Of a stretch of DNA of 31,332 nt, positions 7,677-14,685 are shown piece after piece. Position numbers and translations under genes: made by a program. The stretch is from a virus: positions 1 to 31,332 of IMG/VR virus record IMGVR_UViG_3300048014_000432; one strand, given 5' to 3'. Positions within the stretch are counted from its first letter, which is position 1, and each line of letters starts with the position of its first letter. The notes below the pieces were generated by a model. The model ran no database searches. It was not told the DNA's origin and was given only the letters and a program-made list of their open reading frames with translations.

Positions 7677-8557
7677 GGCAGTACCGAGGTCAGTTTGAGT
7701 TCCTGCAGCGACCAGAGATTCGCCATGAATTCTTCGAAGTCCTGCGCATCCGCAGCAAAGCGGCAGACGAAGTAGTAACGGAATGATGCGGTTATCTGGC
7801 TGCCATCGGCAGGTGCCGTGTTAAAGGTAAGCGTATTAGGCGATGTATAAGCATAGCTGCTTGGGTCTTGCAGCACGCCCGCGACATACACGGCGGTCAG
7901 ATCGAACGGGAAAACATAGCCCACCGGCTCAGCTGCTTCACCCACCGTGCGCATCAATGGAAATACCGTGGTAACGCCATCTCCGGTGCCTTGATTACCC
8001 TGCGCCACATAGCTATCGGCGGTGTTCTGCGTGACCGCGCCCAGATCGAGCAGGAAGGTATCATATTGCCCTTGGCGCGCGAGAAAGAAGCCCATCAGCG
8101 TTTGTATTTCCTGAGTGGCGTCGCCGCGCAGCACGTCGAAGGTCAGCGTAAATTCATAAATCGCATATTGCTGCCAGGCGGTACGGATTTCGCGGCCTGA
8201 TACATGACCTGCCACGCGGGTATTGAATTTCGGGGCGACATGCGCGCTCCAGGTGAGGCCGGGCGCCAGTGGGAATTTTTCGGTGCTCACGGTTGGGGGA
8301 ACCTCTATTTGAACGAGACATTCGATAGCGACAAAGCCAAGCCTCAGCGGGGCCGTGCCTTTGGCGGCAGCTTCGGCAAAGGCGGCGTTCACCCGCGGCG
8401 GCGTAATGCCTTTCGCCGCCGCTTCGGCAAACACGTTACTCATCCGCGCGGGTGCCGTGGTTTTACCGGCCAACTCCACCAATGTCTGATTGATGTGTAC
8501 CGGCGCATCGCCTTTGGCGGCAGCTTCAGCGGTTACAAAATTGATACGGGCTGGCAT
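7673..8557 (-). CDS. DUF2460 distal tail protein with N-terminal AEAAAKG repeats
   Basis: A 294-residue protein. Residues about 95-294 match the DUF2460 (TIGR02217, GTA gp12) pattern: FPLAPGLTWSAHVAPKFNTR, ALGREIRTAWQQYAIYEFTL-like strands, then GFFLARQGQYDTFLL and the C-terminal FAADAQDFEEFMANLWSLQE. This family forms the distal tail ring under the tube. The first ~90 residues are an unusual addition: four to five tandem units of 18-19 residues with the core FAEAAAKGxAPxRVN, degenerating to NQTLVELAGKTTAPARM and IECLVQIE. Such repeats are not part of the core family and resemble the Q-x-x-VEVL repeats in the downstream short proteins. The start at ATG 8557 is 68 nt from the divergent brnT start. 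Confidence 0.88.
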   Translation of the reverse strand: MPARINFVTAEAAAKGDAPVHINQTLVELAGKTTAPARMSNVFAEAAAKGITPPRVNAAFAEAAAKGTAPLRLGFVAIECLVQIEVPPTVSTEKFPLAPGLTWSAHVAPKFNTRVAGHVSGREIRTAWQQYAIYEFTLTFDVLRGDATQEIQTLMGFFLARQGQYDTFLLDLGAVTQNTADSYVAQGNQGTGDGVTTVFPLMRTVGEAAEPVGYVFPFDLTAVYVAGVLQDPSSYAYTSPNTLTFNTAPADGSQITASFRYYFVCRFAADAQDFEEFMANLWSLQELKLTSVLP

Positions 8558-8590
8558 GTTACGCCAATCTTCGATTAACAGTGGGGTAAC

Positions 8591-8619
8591 TTGACATTTC
8601 TATTATTTATGGCTATATT
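8591..8619 (+). promoter_or_regulatory. Sigma70-type promoter for brnTA
   Basis: A consensus -35 TTGACA at 8591-8596 and a -10 TATATT at 8614-8619, separated by exactly 17 nt. It reads away from the tail operon and towards brnT. Transcription would begin about 7 nt after the -10, at or within a few bases of the brnT ATG (8626), so the message is probably leaderless or nearly so; no Shine-Dalgarno is visible before the ATG. BrnA of characterised systems represses its own promoter, so this is also the likely operator region. Confidence 0.75.
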
Positions 8620-8625
8620 TAATCC

Positions 8626-8892
8626 ATGTTCACGTGGGACAAAAACAAGAGCGAATCCAATCGCGCCAAGCATGGCCTTGCTTTTGAAGCTGTCCACGAC
8701 TTCGATTGGGACGATCCCGTTATCATTGATCGCTCCCATCACGAGAATGAAGAAAAGCGATACGCGGCCATCGGGATGCTGAACGACAAGCTGCACACTG
8801 TGATTTTCACTTACAGGGGCGACGATATACGCATCATCAGCTTGCGCCGCTCCAACACGAAGGAGGAAAGAACCTATGCCAAAACAAAATAA
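8626..8892 (+). CDS. brnT: BrnT-family ribonuclease toxin
   Basis: An 88-residue protein with the BrnT layout: FTWDKNKSESNRAKHGLAFE at the N-terminus (W-D-x-x-K-x-x-x-N-x-x-K-H-G), then FDWDDPVIIDRSHHENEEKR, the strand RYAAIGMLNDKLHTVIFTYRG and the C-terminal IRIISLRRSNTKEERTYA. BrnT is a RelE-like-fold RNase that halts growth by inhibiting translation and is neutralised by BrnA. The gene overlaps brnA by 17 nt. It lies on the strand opposite to the surrounding tail genes, between the DUF2460 gene and a lectin-like tail gene, so it is a self-contained cargo unit. Possible roles in the phage are prophage maintenance or exclusion of other phages; neither can be shown from sequence. Confidence 0.93.
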   Translation: MFTWDKNKSESNRAKHGLAFEAVHDFDWDDPVIIDRSHHENEEKRYAAIGMLNDKLHTVIFTYRGDDIRIISLRRSNTKEERTYAKTK

Positions 8893-9142
8893 CGGAAGTC
8901 GATATGCCGATGACGCGCTGCTGACCGATGCCGAACTCAAGACCGCGAGGCGGTTGCGCGATGCGTCGCCCAGCCTTATAAAAGCCATCAAGCATAGCCG
9001 TGGAAGACCGGCAGGGCGCACGAAGGAAACCATACATATCAGCCTCGATACTGAAATCGTGGCGTCTTTACGCAAAAGCGGCAAAGGCTGGCAGACGCGT
9101 CTTAACGACATGCTGCGCGCGACCATGGGGTTGCTGACATAA
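8876..9142 (+). CDS. brnA: BrnA-family antitoxin
   Basis: An 88-residue antitoxin. The N-terminal half binds toxin and is helical (LLTDAELKTARRLRDASPSL). The C-terminal half is a ribbon-helix-helix-like DNA-binding module: RGRPAGRTKETIHISLDTE, then IVASLRKSGKGWQTRLNDML and the end RATMGLLT. These are the usual BrnA features, with the G-R-P/T-K-x-x-x-x-x-R-L-D-x-E/D-type ribbon recognisable. The preceding GGAGGAAAG-like stretch inside brnT provides a strong Shine-Dalgarno, and the 17-nt overlap couples the two genes. BrnA normally represses its own operon. The stop is 8 nt from the convergent end of the tail gene at 9150. Confidence 0.92.
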   Translation: MPKQNNGSRYADDALLTDAELKTARRLRDASPSLIKAIKHSRGRPAGRTKETIHISLDTEIVASLRKSGKGWQTRLNDMLRATMGLLT

Positions 9143-9149
9143 AGGCATA

Positions 9150-10118
9150 TTACGTCACGAGCTCGGCACCGACCTGCATCGCGTTTACGGCTTCATATGT
9201 CCAGCTGCTGCCGGTGTTGGGGTCGGTCACAAAAATATCGCCATGGCCTGCGTAAGACCCGTTCGTGTTCACGACCGTGCCGGTGGCCTGCGCCGATCCC
9301 GATTGAATGACCGATTTAATCTGACGCTGACCGGAATCATCCTGGCGGGCGACGACGATGCTTTGCACCGCCATGATTAACGGCGCATTGGCCACCGGCG
9401 AAAGCGTATAAAGATCGATGTCGCCCGGCGTGCCGCATGACACATAGGAAGAATCGTCCATGTAGGGATTGCTGGCAAGCTGCCAGTTGAACGAGGCGGA
9501 ACCGGTCGGCGTCCACTCAGTCAACGATCCGGCGCCATTTGGCAATTGCGCGGGTACGCGGGTGTTGCCGAGAAAATTGTTTAAAGAAGCACCGCTGTTA
9601 TCGCAGATGTAAAAATCATCAATTACGTTGTTGTTGCCGAAATTGATTTGATCGACGCCTGGCGAGCCTCCAGCGGAGGTATTCGTCGAAGTTATCGCCA
9701 GAACCACCGTCTCATTGACGCGCACGGTGACTTCGCCCACCGCCGGGTCAATGACTCCGTACACCTCGATATATTGCCAGACCGCGCCGGGGATAACCGC
9801 CATCGGAGGCGAGAAATATTGCCCGGACTGTGTTCCGCAGGTAATCGCGCCCGCCGAACTGAAGCGAATCCAGAAATTCGTGCCTCTGGTCGAATCCTGA
9901 AAGTCGATTTCAACATTCGTCGGATTATAGATGGCGAAGCCGCAGTAAAAAGTGCCCAGCCGCGTCGGCAGGATGATTTGGCCGAGTCTAGCCGCCCCGC
10001 CACCGGCGCGCCCTTGCCCCTGCAGTACGGTACAGCCGGTGAATCCGAGGCTGGCCAGCACGGAAGCCGGGGCCAGCGGTGTCAGGTAATCGAATCCGGC
10101 GCATTTGATGAGAGCCAT
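9150..10118 (-). CDS. Lectin-like tail protein (third ConA/LamG-type paralogue)
   Basis: A 322-residue protein (MALIKCAGFDYLTPLA). Residues about 30-180 form a beta-sandwich pattern with FWIRFSSAGAITCG, VWQYIEVYGVIDP, VTVRVNETVVLAIT and NNVIDDFYICDNSG, as in ConA/LamG-like domains. The C-terminal third carries the signature shared with the tail proteins at 579-1652 and 2046-3521: VVARQDDSGQRQIKSVIQSG, then DPNTGSSWTYEAVNAMQVG. It starts 12 nt after the tape measure gene and is the first structural gene below it. The position between the tape measure and the distal tail gene is unusual for an adhesin. It could be a tail-side decoration or a donor copy for exchange with the fibre genes. No strong Shine-Dalgarno is seen. 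Confidence 0.75.
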   Translation of the reverse strand: MALIKCAGFDYLTPLAPASVLASLGFTGCTVLQGQGRAGGGAARLGQIILPTRLGTFYCGFAIYNPTNVEIDFQDSTRGTNFWIRFSSAGAITCGTQSGQYFSPPMAVIPGAVWQYIEVYGVIDPAVGEVTVRVNETVVLAITSTNTSAGGSPGVDQINFGNNNVIDDFYICDNSGASLNNFLGNTRVPAQLPNGAGSLTEWTPTGSASFNWQLASNPYMDDSSYVSCGTPGDIDLYTLSPVANAPLIMAVQSIVVARQDDSGQRQIKSVIQSGSAQATGTVVNTNGSYAGHGDIFVTDPNTGSSWTYEAVNAMQVGAELVT

Positions 10119-10129
10119 GCGAGAAACCG

Positions 10130-13100
10130 TTAATGTTGCGTTTTGAGTGAGCCATTGCGCATCTGATTTGCAAGCCAGCGGTGCATGGCGGAACCCTGCT
10201 GCTGCAGAACGCTTGCAAGATCGACATTGCTGTGGGCGTTGATCGAAGGCGAATAGTGAAGATTAACGTCGCCCGACGAACGGGAATTATAGGTATTGCC
10301 GCCCACAGAGGCAGGCGGATCATCCGATCCCGCTGCACGCATATTCTCCGAGGCGCCGTCGGGTAGTTTCATGCTCTGGCTGCCGCCGCTGCCAAGCATG
10401 GACTGGCCGGAGCGGATGCCGTGGGCCTGCGCGGCAGGAACGATCATCTCGCCCTGGTGGATTTGCGCCACCATGTCTCGCGGCACATTGGTGCTGCCTA
10501 TATCGAAGGCAGGCAGAAAGCTAAGTGCTGTACTGAATAACCCGCCACCGCCGGATGTAGCAGATTCAGAAGATACAGCGGCAGTGTTTGCAGACACTGC
10601 TGCCGTGTTGGCATCAGTCTGTACCGTATTGCCGACCACATTGGTGGTTTGCGATGCGGTATTGCCCGTCGTTGCCGCCGTGCCTGCCGTCGTCGCAGTG
10701 GTATTAGCGGTAACGACAGCGCCATGGCCGGTAAGCGCCGTAGTGAGCGATGTCAGCGCCGTTGTGTTAGCGGTGAGCGCCGCGCTTTGCGTTGCCTGGC
10801 CGCCAGCTCCTGTCGCGCCTGAACCTAATCCCAATGCCGAGCCAATGCCCGGAAACGCGCCGCGCTGTCCGAAAACCGGCGCGGAAAGGCTGGATAGTTC
10901 CTTGGACAGGCTCGTAAATGACTGTTTGATACCGGATTGAATAAAGCTCAGCACCATCGATTGGGCGAGTTTCTTCATTCCCGCCTGCAGGGTCTGCGTT
11001 CCCTGCAGCATGCCTTCGATTGAGGAACTGAATGCATGTTCGATGGGCGCGAACGCATTTTCCCACGCCTGCGTGACCTGGCTCGCCGCCTGTTTATTAA
11101 GATTCGTGGCGTCGATGGCATACTGCTCGGTGGCCTGCGCCAGTTTTGATTGCGCTTCGGCAATCTGTACCGGCGTGCTGTTGCTATCATTGATGGCATC
11201 GTTGAATTCGGCCTGCTTGGCCACAAACTCCGCTTTCAGCGCATCCATGCGCCGATCGAGATCGGCCTTGGCGCCGCTGCCATCGACATCGCCAAACAGA
11301 GAGTCGATTATGCCTTCGCCGCCTTTACCTTTCGGGGCAGGCGTTCCGGCAAGATCGATCTTTTTGATCTCCGCCGTGCTTTGCAGCGCGATCTCGCGGA
11401 TTTTGCGATCATCCTGAGTTTGCTGCTGCAGCAGGCGCGTTTTTTCATCGAGCGCCGCCTTGTAATTCTTGATGTCGTCGCCGTAAAGGGACTGGCCTTT
11501 TTGCACCCATTGCTCTGCCAGCGCGATCTGCTGCGCGACGTTGGTTTTCGAGGCCTCGATCTTGAGGCGCATGTTTTCGGAATAATTTTGCCACTCGTCC
11601 GATAGCGCCTTGGTAGAGAGTTCATGCTGTTCATTAGCGATCTCTTTACGGATTTGGATTTCCGCTTTCGATCCGGCCTGTACCTGGTCGAGATGCTCCT
11701 GCCAGAATTGCAGCTCGTATTGTTTTTCCTGATCGCCGACCAGTTTCCGCTGCACGAGTTCCTGTTCGAGCTGATCGCGTAGACCCTGCATCTGCCCGGC
11801 GCCGACGCGGTTATTCAGTTCACGCTGCTGGCGTTGCAGCAAGGCGATATTATCCTGAATGATCGGCGCTTCAGCACTGCTTGCCGTCTTTAACGCCTCT
11901 TCGTCGCGCGCCAGCTCCTGCTTGATGCGGCCACGTTCCTCATCTTCAGCCTTCAGCTTTAAATTCTCATCCTGAATTTCACGCAGGATACGCAGCTGCT
12001 CGGATTCTGCTGCTGCCGTTGCGGGCGTTCCGCTTGCTGGTACGGAAAGCGGCTGACTGGAGGCCGGAACCGCGGGCTGCTGACCTGCGACGGGAATGTT
12101 GACCGGCTGTGCTGATAAGTCCGCTGCTGCCTTTTTGGCTCCGTGCAGGCCGTTTATAAGTGAAGCAATGCCGCCAAGTACACGGCCAACCGCAGCCATG
12201 AATGTATTAGCCCAGCTGCTGTCGCTGATGGCGCGGGTTAATCCCTGCCAGGCGTCCTTGAGATCGTTTGATCCTTTCTGGAATGGCGTAAGGCCGTCAT
12301 TGACCAGCGGCCCGAACTTTGCCTGCAGGGCGCTGATAGCAACGCCGAATGCCTGCGCTTTCTGTCCACTCGCATCAAAATCATGGATCGCCTGCGCCTG
12401 TGCGACCGAAAGAAAAGAAAACTGCTGATCCAGCTTTGAGATGCTGTCATAGCCGCCCTTGAGCGCTGAAATCAACTCTTCGGTGGCTTTGGGCACATCG
12501 CTGCCGGTTACGCGCGCGTAACCTGCCGCAGCCTGGCCGAGTGCGACATAGGAACCGGTGCCGATATCGCGCTGCCGCGCGAACATTTCGACCATCTGGG
12601 TCGCGGTATCGGTGTTTACGCCCTGAAGCTGGCGTAGATTATCGATATAGGATGCAATCTGGTCTTTGCTGACGCCGAAGCTGGCACCGGTCGCATCCAT
12701 CGCCGCCTTGATTTCGCCGAAGGATTCACCCCATCGCTCGGCTATGCTCACCGCGCTGATAAAAGCCCCTGCAAGTGCGACGACAGCGCCAACGACAAGC
12801 GTTGTCGGCGTGACGAGTGTCGCCAAAGCTCCGCCGAGGCCGCCTGTGCGCTCAGAAAGCACGATGATGGAACCGGCAGCGCGCTTATAGGAACCGATTA
12901 AGGTTTCATGGGCGAGAACCGGTTTTTCACGGAAGATTTGTGCGTTATGCTCACCTGCGGCTGAAAGGTTGTCGAGCGGTGGCTTCGCCGCCTGAATTTC
13001 CGACCGCAGCCGGGCAACGCTTGACTGTGCTGCGACTGCAGCCTCCGCTGATTTCGCCAGCCCCGCCTTGAGGCTATCGGAGGCGGAAGACCCGGCCTCG

Positions 13101-13225
13101 CGCATCTGCGTTGCCATGTTCCGCAATTCAGCGGTAGTGGCGGACAAATTAGCTTTGGCGACGGCGAGCTGGGAAGTGAGGCCAGTGACGTCGGCGCTAA
13201 TGCTTACGGCAATATTTGAGGACAT
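10130..13225 (-). CDS. Tail tape measure protein
   Basis: A 1031-residue, mostly helical protein, as expected for a tape measure. The N-terminus (TSQLAVAKANLSATTAELRN) is coiled coil. A hydrophobic segment follows at about 120-165 (ALATLVTPTTLVVGAVVALA). Next is the conserved lambda H-like region with WGESFGEIKAAMDATGASFG and YARVTGSDVPKATEELISAL. Residues about 400-700 are long Glu/Gln/Lys-rich coiled coil. Residues about 800-890 are a Thr/Ala-rich low-complexity stretch (ANTTATTAGTAATTGNTA). The protein sets tail length and is ejected ahead of the DNA. At roughly 0.15 nm per residue a tail near 155 nm is expected. It starts 4 nt after the frameshifted chaperone stop. Confidence 0.95.
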   Translation of the reverse strand: MSSNIAVSISADVTGLTSQLAVAKANLSATTAELRNMATQMREAGSSASDSLKAGLAKSAEAAVAAQSSVARLRSEIQAAKPPLDNLSAAGEHNAQIFREKPVLAHETLIGSYKRAAGSIIVLSERTGGLGGALATLVTPTTLVVGAVVALAGAFISAVSIAERWGESFGEIKAAMDATGASFGVSKDQIASYIDNLRQLQGVNTDTATQMVEMFARQRDIGTGSYVALGQAAAGYARVTGSDVPKATEELISALKGGYDSISKLDQQFSFLSVAQAQAIHDFDASGQKAQAFGVAISALQAKFGPLVNDGLTPFQKGSNDLKDAWQGLTRAISDSSWANTFMAAVGRVLGGIASLINGLHGAKKAAADLSAQPVNIPVAGQQPAVPASSQPLSVPASGTPATAAAESEQLRILREIQDENLKLKAEDEERGRIKQELARDEEALKTASSAEAPIIQDNIALLQRQQRELNNRVGAGQMQGLRDQLEQELVQRKLVGDQEKQYELQFWQEHLDQVQAGSKAEIQIRKEIANEQHELSTKALSDEWQNYSENMRLKIEASKTNVAQQIALAEQWVQKGQSLYGDDIKNYKAALDEKTRLLQQQTQDDRKIREIALQSTAEIKKIDLAGTPAPKGKGGEGIIDSLFGDVDGSGAKADLDRRMDALKAEFVAKQAEFNDAINDSNSTPVQIAEAQSKLAQATEQYAIDATNLNKQAASQVTQAWENAFAPIEHAFSSSIEGMLQGTQTLQAGMKKLAQSMVLSFIQSGIKQSFTSLSKELSSLSAPVFGQRGAFPGIGSALGLGSGATGAGGQATQSAALTANTTALTSLTTALTGHGAVVTANTTATTAGTAATTGNTASQTTNVVGNTVQTDANTAAVSANTAAVSSESATSGGGGLFSTALSFLPAFDIGSTNVPRDMVAQIHQGEMIVPAAQAHGIRSGQSMLGSGGSQSMKLPDGASENMRAAGSDDPPASVGGNTYNSRSSGDVNLHYSPSINAHSNVDLASVLQQQGSAMHRWLANQMRNGSLKTQH

Positions 13226-13228
13226 GGT

Positions 13229-13719
13229 TCAAGCCTTGTAGCCGACGAACCACTTCAGCAGCATATGAGCGGGTGGGTTCCGTCGCCAGTATGCGAGGAG
13301 ATCAAGATAGGCAGGAAAAGGCAGCGCATCGATTTCGGGCAGTGTATAGCCGCATGCCGTCATCAGGCTGCCGTAGATTTCGTTCCAGTCGAGTTCGCTG
13401 AGGCTGCCGGCTGAGCCGGCGTCGCTTCCCCCGACTCGGCGGCCCGCATTTCGACGCCCATCAGCTTCGCCACTTTTTCCACGGCGGTTTTCAGCTCAGG
13501 AAATGACACGCCGATCATTGCGTCAATATCGGCGGGCGTAACTTTAGGATCGGCATTGTGCATGGCCAGATAAAGAAGCGTGGTCTGCGCACCAACACCT
13601 TCCGGCGTATCGATACCGATGCGAATGAAGGCTGGCCCCGCCTGGCGCATCTGCCCCAGGGTCAGCGGTGCAATCGGAAAATCCCGTCCGCCTAAAGTGA
13701 TGGTTTTATCGTCGCTCAT
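13229..13719 (-). CDS. Tail assembly chaperone, -1 frameshift fusion product (G-T type)
   Basis: This is the predicted longer product of the chaperone gene. Ribosomes reading 13719 downwards slip back one base at G-GGG-GAA (13432-13426) after residue 97 and continue in the overlapping frame for 66 residues to the TGA at 13229-13231, giving about 163 residues. The extension reads like a real protein (LDWNEIYGSLMTACGYTLPE, DLLAYWRRNPPAHMLLKWFV), while the same bases in the zero frame give low-complexity SANSTGTKSTAA. A G/GT pair made by -1 frameshifting between tail tube and tape measure is the classical siphovirus arrangement. An ATG at 13363 overlapping the zero-frame stop as TGATG could alternatively start a separate 44-residue protein. 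The fusion is favoured because the sequence upstream of that ATG also looks coding. Confidence 0.8.
13363..13719 (-). CDS. Tail assembly chaperone, zero-frame product (G type)
   Basis: A 118-residue protein starting MSDDKTITLGGRDFPIAPLT, a layout common in GTA- and HK97-type tail chaperones, with a following helical part (LGQMRQAGPAFIRI, PADIDAMIGVSFPELKTAVE). AGGAGA lies 6-7 nt upstream of the ATG. The last 21 residues are Ala/Thr/Ser-rich, which suits a region that is mainly constrained by the overlapping frame. Such proteins bind the tape measure and recruit tail tube protein during assembly and are not in the virion. It sits just before the tape measure, but more than 7 kb of other genes separate it from the tail tube, which normally precedes it directly. 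Confidence 0.88.
   Translation of the reverse strand: MSDDKTITLGGRDFPIAPLTLGQMRQAGPAFIRIGIDTPEGVGAQTTLLYLAMHNADPKVTPADIDAMIGVSFPELKTAVEKVAKLMGVEMRAAESGEATPAQPAASANSTGTKSTAA
13406..13432 (-). promoter_or_regulatory. -1 programmed ribosomal frameshift signal
   Basis: Read on the minus strand, the heptamer G-GGG-GAA (13432-13426) lies in the right register for a -1 slip. GGG re-pairs fully, and GAA to GGA keeps two canonical pairs plus a G-U. After a 5-nt spacer (GCGAC) comes a stem of GCCGGC, loop TCA, GCCGGC (13420-13406), a 6-bp all-GC hairpin at the distance usual for stimulatory structures. The downstream -1 frame stays open for 66 codons. Confidence 0.75.
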
Positions 13720-13798
13720 AAATGGTCTCCTGTGGTGGTTGAAAGGTAAAATTCAGGCTCGAACCGGCCAAAATTTAGGCACACTTCGAGTCAAGTTT

Positions 13799-13835
13799 AT
13801 AATCGCATAACCCATTGTATTATAATGCGATTTAT
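13799..13835. promoter_or_regulatory. AT-rich intergenic promoter/operator with 8-bp inverted repeat
   Basis: The divergent gap between the chaperone gene (minus) and the 71-residue gene (plus) is 199 nt and AT-rich. It holds the inverted repeat AATCGCAT (13801-13808) and ATGCGATT (13825-13832), perfect over 8 bp, enclosing a consensus TATAAT at 13821-13826 on the plus strand. The near-palindromic ATTATAAT also gives TATAAT on the minus strand. No convincing -35 is seen for either. A repressor site over a promoter is the simplest reading. A promoter here would be needed for the tail genes, because the late operon stops at the terminator at 19009-19050. Confidence 0.45.
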
Positions 13836-13918
13836 CTACTTTTCTGGTTGATTAAATTGCCTTTTGGAGCGTTAATGGACTCATAAGCGAATGGCCAGAA
13901 CGGAAGAAAGAAAACGCC

Positions 13919-14134
13919 ATGAAGAGCCAGGAACACGCCACCAAGATTTACGCCGCGCATGTAGCCGGGCTGAACGCCATGTTCGAGCGGCTGCATGCAC
14001 CGGTGGGCGACGATCTTTTTTCCGATCCGGCCAAGGTCACATGGCCGCAGGTAGAAGCGATTACGCAGCTGACCAGAACTGTCAGGGACATCTGCGACAT
14101 GACTTTCCACGAAGGCAAATACTCAACACACTAA
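13919..14134 (+). CDS. Small hypothetical protein (71 aa)
   Basis: A 71-residue protein (MKSQEHATKIYAAHVAGLNA) that I do not recognise. It looks predominantly helical, with no membrane segment and no signal peptide. It has a conserved-looking centre, FERLHAPVGDDLFSDPAKVT, and the end TVRDICDMTFHEGK. A longer plus-strand frame from 13891 runs through the same region into the next gene, but gives an Arg/His-rich sequence typical of a shadow, so this frame is preferred. The Shine-Dalgarno is poor (GAAAGAAA upstream). It is followed 14 nt later by the DUF6900-like gene, so the two form a plus-strand operon against the tail genes. Confidence 0.6.
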   Translation: MKSQEHATKIYAAHVAGLNAMFERLHAPVGDDLFSDPAKVTWPQVEAITQLTRTVRDICDMTFHEGKYSTH

Positions 14135-14148
14135 CTGAGGAGCATTTT

Positions 14149-14655
14149 ATGAACAGCTTTGCACCGATGCCCACCGAGAATAAAGAATGGGGATTCTGGG
14201 GAACCAGCGTCGGCAATGGGTACGATGCCGAACTGACATGGGATACCGCCAGCCGTTTCCTCGCCAAACACTTCGACCTCACCGCCGAGCAAGCCCGCAG
14301 TGTTTTAGACAACCGCTTCGGACGGCACCTTGCCGACGATTTGAGCTTCATTGAAGGCGGCCCGGCCACGGCGGAGGCGATAACGAATCATCTTGCAAGG
14401 CGCATCCATCACGATGGATGGCGCAAATCCTTTGAAGATGTCATCCGCGCAGAGACCGGCAAAACCTACCCACGCCGCAAGCCTGTCAGCAGGGAGGATT
14501 TGTTCGCAAACATCGCCCGCGAACATCTCAATATCGAAACGCTAGAGGAGCGAAAATCCGACACCCTTGATTTTCACGATGTCGGCGTTATCGGTGTCCG
14601 CCGCGCTTTGAGAGCCGCCTATGAAGCCGGGCGCAACGCGAAAACAAAAAAATAA
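14149..14655 (+). CDS. DUF6900-like hypothetical protein (168 aa)
   Basis: A 168-residue protein beginning MNSFAPMPTENKEWGFWGTS, with GAGG in CTGAGGAGCATTTT about 8 nt before the ATG. The C-terminal part, IAREHLNIETLEERKSDTLD-FHDVGVIGVRRALRAAYEAG, matches my recollection of the DUF6900 pattern (hydrophobic-A-x-x-x-L-x-x-E-T-L-E-x-R, then D-F-H-D). The N-terminal half (WDTASRFLAKHFDLTAEQAR, DLSFIEGGPATAEAITNHL) is of unknown function and is common in mobile-element proteins. It is the second gene of the plus-strand pair, and the operon runs head-on into crcB. The function is unknown. The family call is from memory of the motif, not a search. Confidence 0.7.
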   Translation: MNSFAPMPTENKEWGFWGTSVGNGYDAELTWDTASRFLAKHFDLTAEQARSVLDNRFGRHLADDLSFIEGGPATAEAITNHLARRIHHDGWRKSFEDVIRAETGKTYPRRKPVSREDLFANIAREHLNIETLEERKSDTLDFHDVGVIGVRRALRAAYEAGRNAKTKK

Positions 14656-14685
14656 AGGAGTGAAGCCGTGGCGCTTTAAGCGCAA

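Noticed and set aside
13891-14148. N-terminal extension of the DUF6900-like gene
   Set aside because: It is in frame but overlaps the 71-residue gene, is Arg/His-rich, and the strong start is at 14149.
14656-14685. Terminator between the DUF6900-like gene and crcB
   Set aside because: GCGCTTTAAGCGC gives only a 4-bp stem with a realistic loop and no U-tract.
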